NCBI GenBank assembly: GCA_016219225.1
Contig: JACRBX010000268.1
Location: forward strand, 1 to 45,539
Source of the DNA: Deltaproteobacteria bacterium
Lineage (GTDB): Bacteria > Desulfobacterota > RBG-13-43-22
Length of the DNA: 45,539 bases
Direction of reading: 5' to 3'
Under the pieces are notes generated by a model. The model searched no databases and had not been told where the DNA came from. It saw nothing but the letters and a program-made list of their open reading frames with translations. A program made the translations under genes and the position numbers. Below are positions 9,234-17,928 of this stretch, piece by piece. Position 1 is the first letter of the stretch. Each line of letters begins with the position of its first letter.

Positions 9234-10859
9234 ATGTTTACGAAAAGTGTAAAAGGAATGTGGTTAAGCCTGGTCTGCCTGGCAATCCTGGTCCTATCGT
9301 TTCCCGGACCGGGGCAGGCCTTTGACAAGAGCACCTTCGGAGACAACCAGGAACTGACCATCTGGGGCTGGCTGCGCAACAATACCGGCGTATTTTTCGA
9401 GAAACAGCCTTTTCAGCAAAACGACGACCGGCTGGCCACGGAAAGGACCTGGCTGCGGGCTTACGGGGATTGGAAAGTCTCCAATCAGTTGAAGCTCTAT
9501 ACGGCCATCCAGTTCGCCTATGAACCCTGGTACAAGGCCGAGGACGGCTCGGTGAGCCAGAAAGGGGGGGAAGAATACAGCGAATATAAAAATCTCAATG
9601 ACGTCATCCGGGAAGGTTATGTTCAATTCAGCCCCAATAAAAAGAACGATATCAAGATCGGCAGGCAGATCGCCATCTGGGGAGAATCCCTGACCGAACG
9701 GGTGGGCGATGTCATTCATCCCGAGGACCAGCGTTTTGCCCTGGCCTTCTCCAACCTGGAGGATACCCGCATCCCCCAGTGGATGATCCGGTCCATTCAC
9801 GACATCGACCCCTTGAGCTCCAGCTTTGAATGGATCATCAATCCCCTTCTGGTGGATGATAAGTACCGGGTCAACCGGCTGGCCCAGTTCGCCAGCCCGA
9901 TCAATAATCAATCGGGACAACGGTTCGCCATCAATCCCGAGGACCGGTTTCTGCCCCCCAATTCCGTAGGCAACACCCTTATTTTCCCGCAAGCGCCGGG
10001 AGTGGTTTTTCCGCCCTTTTCCAGAGGATGGGCTCAACTGCCCCCCTTCATCCCAGGCCCCCTGGCCGGGACCTGGGTCCCGACGGAACTCCCTACGGTT
10101 AAGGAGGAATTCCCCGATAATACCATCAGCGATACCCGATTCGGCTTCAGGACCAGTACCAATGCCGGCGGCTATTTGTTCGGTCTCATGTACTGGCATA
10201 CCCACAACTATGATCCGCTCTTCAAGAGAGGCAATCTGACCGGAAGGCTCATCCCCACCGGACCGGACAGCTTTTTGCCCGAAAGACAATATTTACTGGT
10301 CCATCCCTCCATGGACATTGTCGGGGCTTACATGAGCAAGCAGCTTCCCTGGCCGGGGGTGGTCCGGGCTGAGGCCGTTTATTCGCCGAACAAGCCTTTC
10401 AACACCTTTGACCCAACGGTTTTCAATGCCATCGTCACCCGGGATTATTTCAAATACATGGTGGCTTATGACCTCAACAGCTTCTTCTATTTCGATTGGC
10501 ACAAAACCGCCCCCTTCGACGTCACCATTGAGCATGTAGGCGAATATATCCCCAATGCCGACAACCTTCAGTACATCATCTACGCCACCAGACAGCCGTC
10601 CTATGTACCCCGTTTCAACGGCCGGATAGCCACCAATTGGCTTTACAACCGGATCTCAACCGAACTGGTCGTCAGCTACTGGCCCTGGGCCAACAGCGGG
10701 TTGATCATGCCGGCCGTAAAATGGACCCCCGGCTGGTGGAATCAGAAATTCTCCGCTGAACTGAAATACATCAATGTTTACGGAGACAACAATTACGAAG
10801 GGCTGGGCGTCCTGCGGACCAAGGATATGATCGTCCTCACCACCCAGTTTAATTTTTAA
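9234..10859 (+). CDS. DUF1302-family outer-membrane beta-barrel protein
   Basis: 541 residues with a cleavable signal peptide (hydrophobic core LSLVCLAILVLSF, likely cleavage near GQA). The mature part is rich in alternating aromatic strands and ends in QFNF, the C-terminal Phe signature of outer-membrane barrels. DUF1302 proteins occur beside DUF1329 and RND genes in proteobacteria that use hydrophobic substrates. ATG 9234 is selected over the upstream ATG 9141 because GAGGAGG lies just before it and the signal peptide begins there. Likely role: outer-membrane channel of the system. Internal segment 250-330 is proline-rich and probably loop. Confidence 0.87.
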   Translation: MFTKSVKGMWLSLVCLAILVLSFPGPGQAFDKSTFGDNQELTIWGWLRNNTGVFFEKQPFQQNDDRLATERTWLRAYGDWKVSNQLKLYTAIQFAYEPWYKAEDGSVSQKGGEEYSEYKNLNDVIREGYVQFSPNKKNDIKIGRQIAIWGESLTERVGDVIHPEDQRFALAFSNLEDTRIPQWMIRSIHDIDPLSSSFEWIINPLLVDDKYRVNRLAQFASPINNQSGQRFAINPEDRFLPPNSVGNTLIFPQAPGVVFPPFSRGWAQLPPFIPGPLAGTWVPTELPTVKEEFPDNTISDTRFGFRTSTNAGGYLFGLMYWHTHNYDPLFKRGNLTGRLIPTGPDSFLPERQYLLVHPSMDIVGAYMSKQLPWPGVVRAEAVYSPNKPFNTFDPTVFNAIVTRDYFKYMVAYDLNSFFYFDWHKTAPFDVTIEHVGEYIPNADNLQYIIYATRQPSYVPRFNGRIATNWLYNRISTELVVSYWPWANSGLIMPAVKWTPGWWNQKFSAELKYINVYGDNNYEGLGVLRTKDMIVLTTQFNF

Positions 10860-10882
10860 ATCTTTTTAGGAGGGACAAAGTT

Positions 10883-12115
10883 ATGCAAGCCAAAACTATT
10901 AAATTTTGGACACTGTTGGCAGCCGCCATGATAATATCGAGTCTCATGGTTGCCTCGCTATCCTTTGGTCAGGAGATGCCCGCACCGGGTACGACCATCG
11001 ACAAAAGCAACTATAAAAAATACCCCCATCTGTTTCCGGAAGAGTTCCTGCCGGCCTTTGAAGATGGCTGGGGACTTATCCCCCCTGTTCATGCCAACGT
11101 TATAGCCTCAAAACCCATATCGATCCCTAAGGAGTGGCTTGCCTTTTCGGCAAAAAATAAAGGTAAATATGGTCTTGATGCCCAGGGAAACCTTACGGGG
11201 GGATACAACAGAGAAGGTCTGCCTTTCCCAGATCTCCAGAGAAACGATAAAGACTTTGCCACTAAACTCATGTGGAACTTCGACTCCCGGTATATGTTTG
11301 ATGAAAATATCGATCATGCCCGGGGAGCGTCTTTTGAAAAGAGGAGAGGAGAAGATCTTAGATGGAATAATGCCTATTTGATTTTTTTATATTTCAAGAG
11401 TCGCATGGCAGTTTCTCCCAAGCCGGACTTGCCTAATCCATTGGGACTCTATAAGGCCACTATGGTCCACTTTTTAAATCCTGATAGTATTAAAAATACG
11501 ATCAACCTCACTTACCGCTATGTGGATCCGAACAAACCCGATGATACCTACCTCTATCTGCCCAGCATGCGTCGGGTTTTAAGAGCCGAAGCCGGACAGC
11601 GCTCCACACCGCTTTTGGGAAACATAGCCGCTTTGGACGATTTGTGGGGCTTTGACGGAAGGATCCCGGAATTTACTTATACCATCGTTAAGGAACAGAA
11701 GGTGCTGGCTATTACGGAAAACACGTTCATACCTAAACCAACTACCTGGAAAAAAAAGGATTTGCCGTTTCCTTATGATAATTATGAAGTACGAGATACC
11801 TATGTCATTGACATCAAGCCCAAAGACTCCAAATATCCCCAGAGCCGAAAAAGAATCTGGTTGGATAAAGAAAACGTCAGTAATATTTATTACATTGTGG
11901 TCTGGGACCGAGCCGGTAAACTTTGGAAGGCTTGGATGATGCCCTTCAAACGACATGCCATGTTAGGAGGCAGATATCCGATGGTGGATGGCGCCTTTGG
12001 TGTTGATGTTCAGTTCGGTATGGCCACCTATTATGGCGCTGATGTGACGGTCAATGATCAACATTATACCTACAACGATTTTACGCCGGCCAGTTTGTTG
12101 AAAAGAGGGAGATAA
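10883..12115 (+). CDS. DUF1329-family periplasmic/outer-membrane protein
   Basis: 410 residues, signal peptide at 1-29 (cleavage near SFG-QEM), strong AGGAGGG site. The sequence matches DUF1329 proteins, which resemble LolA/LolB-type lipid carriers: TYRYVDPNKPDDTYLYLPSMRRVLRA is typical, with later SKYPQSRKRIWLDKENVSNIYYIVVWDRAGKLWKAW. Family members accompany DUF1302 barrels and RND pumps. It probably carries a hydrophobic molecule across the periplasm. Spacing of 23 bases from the barrel gene places both in one transcript with 5557-9078. Biochemical function of the family is not firmly known. Confidence 0.88.
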   Translation: MQAKTIKFWTLLAAAMIISSLMVASLSFGQEMPAPGTTIDKSNYKKYPHLFPEEFLPAFEDGWGLIPPVHANVIASKPISIPKEWLAFSAKNKGKYGLDAQGNLTGGYNREGLPFPDLQRNDKDFATKLMWNFDSRYMFDENIDHARGASFEKRRGEDLRWNNAYLIFLYFKSRMAVSPKPDLPNPLGLYKATMVHFLNPDSIKNTINLTYRYVDPNKPDDTYLYLPSMRRVLRAEAGQRSTPLLGNIAALDDLWGFDGRIPEFTYTIVKEQKVLAITENTFIPKPTTWKKKDLPFPYDNYEVRDTYVIDIKPKDSKYPQSRKRIWLDKENVSNIYYIVVWDRAGKLWKAWMMPFKRHAMLGGRYPMVDGAFGVDVQFGMATYYGADVTVNDQHYTYNDFTPASLLKRGR

Positions 12116-12116
12116 T

Positions 12117-12147
12117 CCCCCTTCTCTTCGGAATAGAGAGGGGCGGG
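12117..12147 (+). terminator. GC-rich hairpin after the envelope operon
   Basis: The stem 12119-12127 / 12135-12143 (CCCTTCTCT against AGAGAGGGG, one wobble) starts right after the DUF1329 stop. No T-tract follows, so it could be a 3' stabiliser or a Rho-associated end rather than a classical intrinsic terminator. Confidence 0.4.
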
Positions 12148-12173
12148 GGTTGCGAAGATTGTAAAAAGGCACA

Positions 12174-12238
12174 GGCACAAGGCATAAGGGCCAATGCTTC
12201 AAAGAAGAATATTGCGGGTTTCCTTGCGCCTTGTGCCT
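12174..12238. repeat. Intergenic inverted repeat upstream of the corrinoid gene
   Basis: GGCACAAGGC (12174-12183) pairs perfectly with GCCTTGTGCC (12229-12238), with further complementary AAGG/CCTT words around it. It uses the same vocabulary as the repeat at 9085-9204 and lies in the leader of the corrinoid protein gene. Confidence 0.5.
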
Positions 12239-12274
12239 TAGGCTTGAAGCGAAATTTTGAACAAAGGAGTTTCT

Positions 12275-12901
12275 ATGAGCGACAATCTGATAGATCTCAT
12301 GGCTGACCTGAAAGAGTCGGAAGTCTATGTCTTGGTCGATGAAATGATTAAAAACGGTATCAATCCAATGGAAATCCTGAACCGGACCCGCTCGGCCATG
12401 GAGATTGTGGGTAAGCGTTTTGAAACCGAGGAATATTTTATCCCCGATTTAGTCCTGGCCGGTGAGATTCTCAAAAACATCTCAGACAAGGTCAAGCCGC
12501 TGCTTAAAAAAGGAGAAGCCTTTCAAAAGAAGGGCAAGGTCCTGATCGGCACCGTGGCCGGGGATATCCATGACATCGGCAAGGACATCGTCACCTTCAT
12601 TCTGGATGTGAACGGCTACGAGGTGCTGGATTTAGGCATCAATGTGCCGGTTCAAGTCTTTTTGGAAAAGGTCAAGGAATTTAAGCCTCAGGTAGTAGGT
12701 CTGAGCGGTTTTTTAACCCTGGCCTTCGATTCCATGGAAAAAACGGTCAAGGCCATAGAAGAAGCGGGCTTGCGGGATAAAGTAAAGATCATGATCGGCG
12801 GCGGGCAGATGGATGACGAGGTGCGTAAATACGCCCGGGCCGATGCCTACGGCAAAGATGCCTCCGCCGCTGTCAATCTCTGCAAGCAGTGGATCATTTA
12901 A
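12275..12901 (+). CDS. Methanogen-type corrinoid protein (MtaC/MtbC-like)
   Basis: 208 residues with an N-terminal helical B12-binding_2 cap (about 1-85) and a C-terminal cobalamin-binding Rossmann domain. The key D97-x-H99-x-x-G102 motif (GDIHDIGKD) gives the lower axial His; GLSGFL and MIGGGQMD are the other typical cobalamin-binding loops. Such proteins carry methyl groups between a substrate methyltransferase and a second methyltransferase. ATG 12275 is chosen for the AAAGGAG site; a TTG at 12257 is less likely. No methyltransferase is adjacent; the UroD-type gene at 3546 is a possible but distant partner. Confidence 0.93.
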   Translation: MSDNLIDLMADLKESEVYVLVDEMIKNGINPMEILNRTRSAMEIVGKRFETEEYFIPDLVLAGEILKNISDKVKPLLKKGEAFQKKGKVLIGTVAGDIHDIGKDIVTFILDVNGYEVLDLGINVPVQVFLEKVKEFKPQVVGLSGFLTLAFDSMEKTVKAIEEAGLRDKVKIMIGGGQMDDEVRKYARADAYGKDASAAVNLCKQWII

Positions 12902-12936
12902 ATTTCGGTCTGAATAGTCTACGAGGAGGACAAATA

Positions 12937-14145
12937 ATGAACAATAGAAGATACGAGACACTATTGGTTGTTTTATTTGGTATAGGTTTAGGGTTAGTCA
13001 TGTTGGACAGGATGGCTATCAACTTTTTGTTTCCGGTCCTGGTTAAAGAGTTTGGGTTAAATAATACTCATATTGGTCAAATCATTTTGTTCCAGACATT
13101 GGGATGGGCAATATTCGGACTTGTTTTTAGCATTTTGGCGGACCGCACCGGTTACAAAAAATGGCTGATGGTTCCTTTATTAGTGTTAACTACGGTATTT
13201 TCAGCAGGTTCCGCATTTACTGTCGGACTTACGTCATTAATACTTATGCGATTCTTTTTAGGTATTGTTGAAGGGCCGTACACTCCATTATATGTGTCCA
13301 TACTGCATGTTCAAACCGATCCCAAAAGGTTCGCGGTAGCCGTTGGATTGGTGGTTGGTATCGCCGGCATTATAGGAGGGTTAATTGCACCGCTTTTGGT
13401 AACCCAATTACTGGTTCGCTATGATTGGCATTGGGCTTTCATTGTTTCCAGTCTTCCGACTCTTGTTTTGGCAATACTGATTGGGCTCTATGTTAAAGAG
13501 GTAAAAACTACCAGTGCGGTAGACGGGGCAAGTGTAGAAAAGGCCGACTGGAGCGACTTCGCTAAACTATTAAAGTATAGAAATGTTGTCCTGTGCATTG
13601 TACTGATTGTGTTGTCTATGCTTGCCATGTGGTCATTTTTTGTTTATTCCCCCCTTTATTGGGTTCAACTCGGGAAAATGTCAGAACAATCAATGGGCTT
13701 CATTATGTCGGCTACGGGGGTGAGCGTGATATTTTGGAATTTTGTTATCCCGGCAATTTCAAACCGTATTGGCCGAAAGACCGTGCTAATTGTTTTTGCT
13801 CCGATACTGGCCTGTATGTTTTTGGTAATGTATTTTTCAGTTGGTACGGTGGCCCAAATTCTATTTGTCATTTTGGGAGGAATAGCCGGAGCCCTGCCGT
13901 CTTTGCTATTTATTATTGGCACGGAGAGTGTCCCAAGGACTTTAGCCACTACATCACCTTCTCTGATTATGGGAGTAGGGGAACTACTCGGTGGGGCGGT
14001 AGGGACCGGTACTATGGGCGCATTAGCGGACCTCTATGGTTTGCAAACAGTAATGATCATTATTGCAGGAGCTCTGATACTATTTTCGGCAGTAAGTTTT
14101 GGTTTAATTGAAACCAGTCCGCACTTAGTCTCAAAAAAAATATAG
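12937..14145 (+). CDS. MFS transporter (anion/carboxylate-type)
   Basis: 402 residues with about 12 membrane helices and the MFS motif after helix 2 (ILADRTGYKKW), repeated in the second half (ISNRIGRKTV). The N-terminal LDRMAINFLFPVLVKEFGL resembles the anion:cation symporter group, which carries organic acids. The start is ATG 12937 behind CGAGGAGGA; upstream in-frame codons overlap the corrinoid gene. The DNA is visibly more AT-rich than the upstream operon, hinting at separate origin. Lies 35 bases after the corrinoid gene and could share its transcript. Substrate unknown. Confidence 0.85.
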   Translation: MNNRRYETLLVVLFGIGLGLVMLDRMAINFLFPVLVKEFGLNNTHIGQIILFQTLGWAIFGLVFSILADRTGYKKWLMVPLLVLTTVFSAGSAFTVGLTSLILMRFFLGIVEGPYTPLYVSILHVQTDPKRFAVAVGLVVGIAGIIGGLIAPLLVTQLLVRYDWHWAFIVSSLPTLVLAILIGLYVKEVKTTSAVDGASVEKADWSDFAKLLKYRNVVLCIVLIVLSMLAMWSFFVYSPLYWVQLGKMSEQSMGFIMSATGVSVIFWNFVIPAISNRIGRKTVLIVFAPILACMFLVMYFSVGTVAQILFVILGGIAGALPSLLFIIGTESVPRTLATTSPSLIMGVGELLGGAVGTGTMGALADLYGLQTVMIIIAGALILFSAVSFGLIETSPHLVSKKI

Positions 14146-14168
14146 TGATTCACTGGAAATTCCTTTTT

Positions 14169-14274
14169 GGACGCAGATCGACTCGGATCGGCAGATTTTC
14201 GCCGATCGTGCAAATTGCCAAGATTTTGAATATAAAGAATAGTTATCTTCGGTTATCGGCGAAAATCTGCGTCC
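14169..14274. repeat. Long inverted repeat between two MFS genes
   Basis: A perfect 16-base arm at 14191-14206 (GCAGATTTTCGCCGAT) pairs with 14255-14270; GGACGCAGAT (14169-14178) is a partial second copy of the left arm that can instead pair with 14265-14274. The element separates the two MFS genes and resembles a mobile or REP-like hairpin. Confidence 0.65.
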
Positions 14275-14315
14275 TAACTGGATTAACTTCTAATACTTTT
14301 ATTGGAGGGATAATA

Positions 14316-15521
14316 TTGGAATCATCGTCGTCGTTATGGAGTAGAGGTTTTATAGGGATTTGCTTATGTAACTTTTTTACTTTTTTTTCCTTCTTTGCCT
14401 TTATGGCTACCATTCCATTATTTGTAAGGAATATATTAAAACATGGCGATTTGCAGATAGGTCTAACTTTGACGGCTTTTTTCCTTGGGTCTGTTATTAT
14501 CAGCCCCATATCAGGTAAATTGGCGGATGAATATGATAAAAGGAAAATACTCATTGTCTCCCTTATACTATTTGTTGCCATAAGCGCCCTTTATCTCTTA
14601 ACTTATAGTCTTTATTCTTTGCTGGTATTGCGCTTTCTTCATGGTGTTATCTTTGGAATAACCACTACTTTGCTGGCAGTTGTTGCCGCTGACATTATTC
14701 CCCAACAATATAGGGGGGAAGGTTTTGCTTATTTTATAACATTCATGAGTATTGCATCAGTAGTTGGCCCTTTTTTGGGCCTTACTGTTATTGCACACTA
14801 TAGTTTTAATGCATTATTTATTTTATGTACTGTCTTTTCAATATTAAATTTTCTCTCGTTATATTTGGCTCAACTTCCCACATCACCAAATAAAACGAAA
14901 ACTGATACTAGTAATTTATTTAATTTGAATAAAATAATTGAACCAAAAGCTATTCCTATATCTTTATGTAGTGCTGTTACTGCGATTGCCTATGCGGGTA
15001 TTGGTTCCTTTATTACTCTTTATGCAATAGAAATAGGAATGGGTAATTTGGCGAGTTATTTCTTTGTAGTTTTTGCCGCCGGGAATATACTTTTCAGACC
15101 ATTTGCAGGTAGGTTATTTGATCGAAAAGGGGCTAACATTGTAATTTATCCTTTCATATTACTCTATGCAATTGGACTGGTTTTATTAAGCCAGGGTATG
15201 AATCCAATAGCATTTTTAATGAGCGCTGCCATAATAGGGATTAGTTATGGTACGCTTTTCTCTACCTTTCAAACTATCGCTGTAACATCAGCTTCAATCC
15301 AACGCAGGGGAATGGCAACGTCAACTTTTTTCTTATCCGTTAATTTAGGCGTTAGCGTTGGGGCCGTTATTTTAGGAATAATTGCAGAACATTCCAATTA
15401 CCATTTTATGTTTATTGTTACTGCTGTTTTTGTGGCACTTTCAGCGATAATTTATTACATTTTTTACCATCGGAAAAATAATCAAAATTACCTTCGGATT
15501 GGAAATCTTAAATCAAACTAA
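14316..15521 (+). CDS. MFS transporter (drug/multisubstrate type)
   Basis: 401 residues from TTG 14316, which lies 6 bases after GGAGGG (14304-14309). The open frame extends upstream to 14145 but that part runs through the inverted repeat and lacks a family match. About 12 helices, with the MFS loop GKLADEYDKRK after helix 2 and GRLFDRKGAN in the second half. It resembles YfcJ/arabinose-efflux-like MFS proteins. AT-rich like its neighbour. The 3' end overlaps the convergent livF gene by 9 bases. Direction and substrate cannot be read from sequence. Confidence 0.82.
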   Translation: MESSSSLWSRGFIGICLCNFFTFFSFFAFMATIPLFVRNILKHGDLQIGLTLTAFFLGSVIISPISGKLADEYDKRKILIVSLILFVAISALYLLTYSLYSLLVLRFLHGVIFGITTTLLAVVAADIIPQQYRGEGFAYFITFMSIASVVGPFLGLTVIAHYSFNALFILCTVFSILNFLSLYLAQLPTSPNKTKTDTSNLFNLNKIIEPKAIPISLCSAVTAIAYAGIGSFITLYAIEIGMGNLASYFFVVFAAGNILFRPFAGRLFDRKGANIVIYPFILLYAIGLVLLSQGMNPIAFLMSAAIIGISYGTLFSTFQTIAVTSASIQRRGMATSTFFLSVNLGVSVGAVILGIIAEHSNYHFMFIVTAVFVALSAIIYYIFYHRKNNQNYLRIGNLKSN

Positions 15522-16214
15522 AAGATGTTCCCTGGCAATTTGCTGGTTCTCGGTAAACTCGCGACTGCTTCCGGAAAAGACGATTTTCCCTTCATCCAGA
15601 ACATATACTCTATCCGAGACTTTAATGGCGGAAAATATGTTTTGTTCCGCTAATAGCACAGTTATGCCTGAACTTTTTAAAGTCTGGATGGCCTCCATCA
15701 ACGAAGCTACGATCAGCGGGGCTAAACCTTCTGTCGGCTCATCTAAAATCATTAGCTCCGGATTTCCCATCAATGTCCGGGCAACAGCGAGAAGCTGCTG
15801 TTCGCCACCGCTTAACTGGTTGCCCATCCTTTTCTGGAGCCTTTCCAGTAGCGGGAAGAGTTCAAGTATTGATTTTAAATTCCAAACTCCCTTTCTTTTC
15901 AGGTTCCTGGCGACTATCTCTAAATTCTCTTTTACCGTGAATTCAGTAAATATCATCCGCCCCTGAGGCACATAGCCTATTCCTTTTCGGGCGATTTGAA
16001 ATGAGGCGAGTCTGCTTATCTCTTCCCCTTTATATTTTATACTCCCTCTCTGTGGAGACGGTATACCCATGATGCTTTTAACTGTAGTTGTTTTGCCTGC
16101 CCCATTCCTTCCGAATAGACCAACGACCTCCCTCTCTTCCAACTTTAATGAAACACCTTGCAGAATGTAACTGGTATCATAGTAAGTATGAATATCTTGG
16201 ATTTCCAACATCAT
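15513..16214 (-). CDS. livF: Branched-chain amino acid-type ABC transporter ATPase LivF
   Basis: 233 residues, a standard LivF-length ATPase: Walker A GRNGAGKTTT (35-44), Q-loop VPQGR, signature LSGGEQQLL, Walker B LMILDEPTEGL and switch His replaced by the LivF-typical AEQN. Hydrolyses ATP on the cytoplasmic face. Start ATG overlaps the livG stop (ATGATG), showing translational coupling. Last gene of the catabolic cluster; the importer probably takes up the acid degraded by the upstream enzymes rather than an amino acid. Confidence 0.95.
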   Translation of the reverse strand: MMLEIQDIHTYYDTSYILQGVSLKLEEREVVGLFGRNGAGKTTTVKSIMGIPSPQRGSIKYKGEEISRLASFQIARKGIGYVPQGRMIFTEFTVKENLEIVARNLKRKGVWNLKSILELFPLLERLQKRMGNQLSGGEQQLLAVARTLMGNPELMILDEPTEGLAPLIVASLMEAIQTLKSSGITVLLAEQNIFSAIKVSDRVYVLDEGKIVFSGSSREFTENQQIAREHLLV

Positions 16215-16966
16215 GTTTGTCTCCCAAGGTAAGCATCAATCACCGCACTATTTTCTCTTACCTCTTCCGGTTTCCCCTCGGCGATTACCCTCCCCATTTG
16301 AAGAACAGTAATTTTCTGTGATATGCTGAAAACAACCTCCATATTGTGTTCAGTGAATAATATAGATAACCCTTTTTTTGCATGGAGCTGCTTTATTAAT
16401 TGAACCATACTCTGGGTCTCTTCCGGAGAAAGACCGGCCGTAGGCTCATCTAAGAGCAGTAGTTTTGGCTGCCAGGCCAGTGCAATACCCATGTCAAGTC
16501 TTTTTCTGTCGCCATGGCTTAGCGATGCTGCTCGGCGCGTTTCGAGTTTTTCCATCCCTATACTATGCAGCACATCCATTGCTTCTTCGGCGATATTCTT
16601 CTGTCGCTTGGCCTGAGTAAAGAATCGATTGTGCCTTTTATGTCGTCTGATAATGGGAACCATAACATTCTCAAAAACCGACAGTTGGGGGAACAGGTTC
16701 GCTACCTGGAAGCCTCGAGCCATCGCCAAGGGCAATACACATTCCGGCGGCCAACCAGAGATGTCCTGTCCATCGAAGAAGACTCTGCCTCCGTCAGGCT
16801 TGAACTTACCTGTAACCACGTTGAAGAAGGTGGTTTTTCCGGAGCCATTGGGACCGATTAAGGCGCATAGCTCTCCTCTTCCAATGGAAAGACTAATCCC
16901 GCTTAAGGCAGGTAGACTGCCGAAACGCTTAACCAGCCCCTCGGTCTTAAAGAGTACCTGGTTCAC
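16211..16966 (-). CDS. livG: ABC transporter ATPase LivG
   Basis: 251 residues with Walker A GPNGSGKTT, Q-loop region MARGFQVANLFPQLSVFENV (LivG type), signature SLSHGDRKRLDMG, Walker B LLLLDEPTAGL and switch His in FTEHNMEVVFS. The long insertion between Q-loop and signature is typical of LivG. Pairs with LivF to energise LivHM. Coupled by overlaps to both livM and livF. Confidence 0.95.
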   Translation of the reverse strand: MNQVLFKTEGLVKRFGSLPALSGISLSIGRGELCALIGPNGSGKTTFFNVVTGKFKPDGGRVFFDGQDISGWPPECVLPLAMARGFQVANLFPQLSVFENVMVPIIRRHKRHNRFFTQAKRQKNIAEEAMDVLHSIGMEKLETRRAASLSHGDRKRLDMGIALAWQPKLLLLDEPTAGLSPEETQSMVQLIKQLHAKKGLSILFTEHNMEVVFSISQKITVLQMGRVIAEGKPEEVRENSAVIDAYLGRQT

Positions 16967-17928
16967 AGCGGTCTCCTAAGTTTTTCAGAGATAAATCCCA
17001 TAACCCCACTTCGAAAAATCATTACGGACAGTATGAGAAGAATGCCCATCACGATTAACCAATTCCCCCAGAGAGATATCAGGTAAGACTTCAGGAACAC
17101 ATAGATTAAGGTGCCAAAAAATGGGCCAGTAAAGGCATTAATGCCGCCTATCATCAGGGCTAACAGGACTTCAAAGGCACTCATCCATGAGACCAGGTCG
17201 GGATTGGCTATTTCCCCCAGAATGGCTCGAAGCCCTCCTGCCAGACCGGCGATTATACCGGAAATGATAAAGGCGATCCAGACCTCCCTTTGCACGTTTA
17301 GACCTATGAAAGAGGCTCTTTCCGGATTATCACGGATGCATCTCAAGGTATAACCGAAGTTGGAGTTGGCCAGTACCCATATCAAAAGAAGGGTTATCAG
17401 GAGGATGATCAGGATCAAATAGTAGAAATTGTTTATGGACTTCAGGCCTACCTCGACAAAAACCAGATCAACCGGGGGTCTGGGCACATTGGGTATGCCA
17501 TCATCCCCCCCCGTCAGGGTTCTCCATTTGAAGATAATAGCGTGGACAGTTTCTGAAAAGGCAAGAGTCAGCAGGGCAAAATAGATTCCTTTCCTTCTGG
17601 CACAGAGCCAGCCAATGATCACAGCCAATAAGGCTGCCATGGCCATTCCACTGAAAAAGCTCAACCAAAAACCACGCGTTATCCCATTAGTGAGAAGAAT
17701 GGCTACGGTATAGGCCCCCACTCCGTAGTAGGCTGATATCCCGAAATTGATTAAGCCTCCATAGGCCAGCATAAAGAAAAAAGCATAAGCCAGAAGGCTT
17801 GTGACCATTACTTCACAAAGAAGATAGATATGGTAGGAACTTAAAAATTTCGGGAACAATAAAAACAGGATGAGGAGCAGACAAAAGGTTAAAAGCAAGA
17901 ATCGACTCTGGCTTAGGATCTTTTTCAT
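16963..17928 (-). CDS. livM: ABC transporter permease LivM
   Basis: 321 residues with about 9-10 membrane helices and the permease coupling motif TLRCIRDNPERASFIGLNV about two thirds along, which contacts the ATPases. The pattern AYFFMLAYGGLINFGISAYYGVGAY near the N-terminus is diagnostic for LivM. Inner membrane. Overlaps livG at its end and abuts livH at its start. Confidence 0.95.
   Translation of the reverse strand: MKKILSQSRFLLLTFCLLLILFLLFPKFLSSYHIYLLCEVMVTSLLAYAFFFMLAYGGLINFGISAYYGVGAYTVAILLTNGITRGFWLSFFSGMAMAALLAVIIGWLCARRKGIYFALLTLAFSETVHAIIFKWRTLTGGDDGIPNVPRPPVDLVFVEVGLKSINNFYYLILIILLITLLLIWVLANSNFGYTLRCIRDNPERASFIGLNVQREVWIAFIISGIIAGLAGGLRAILGEIANPDLVSWMSAFEVLLALMIGGINAFTGPFFGTLIYVFLKSYLISLWGNWLIVMGILLILSVMIFRSGVMGFISEKLRRPL

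Noticed and set aside
9294-10289. Long open frame (331 codons) on the minus strand
   Set aside because: It lies wholly within the DUF1302 gene, opposite strand, has no ribosome site and no recognisable product; it reflects codon bias of the real gene.
14145-14315. N-terminal extension of the second MFS gene
   Set aside because: The open frame continues upstream, but this part passes through the inverted repeat and has no helix or motif; TTG 14316 with GGAGGG fits better.
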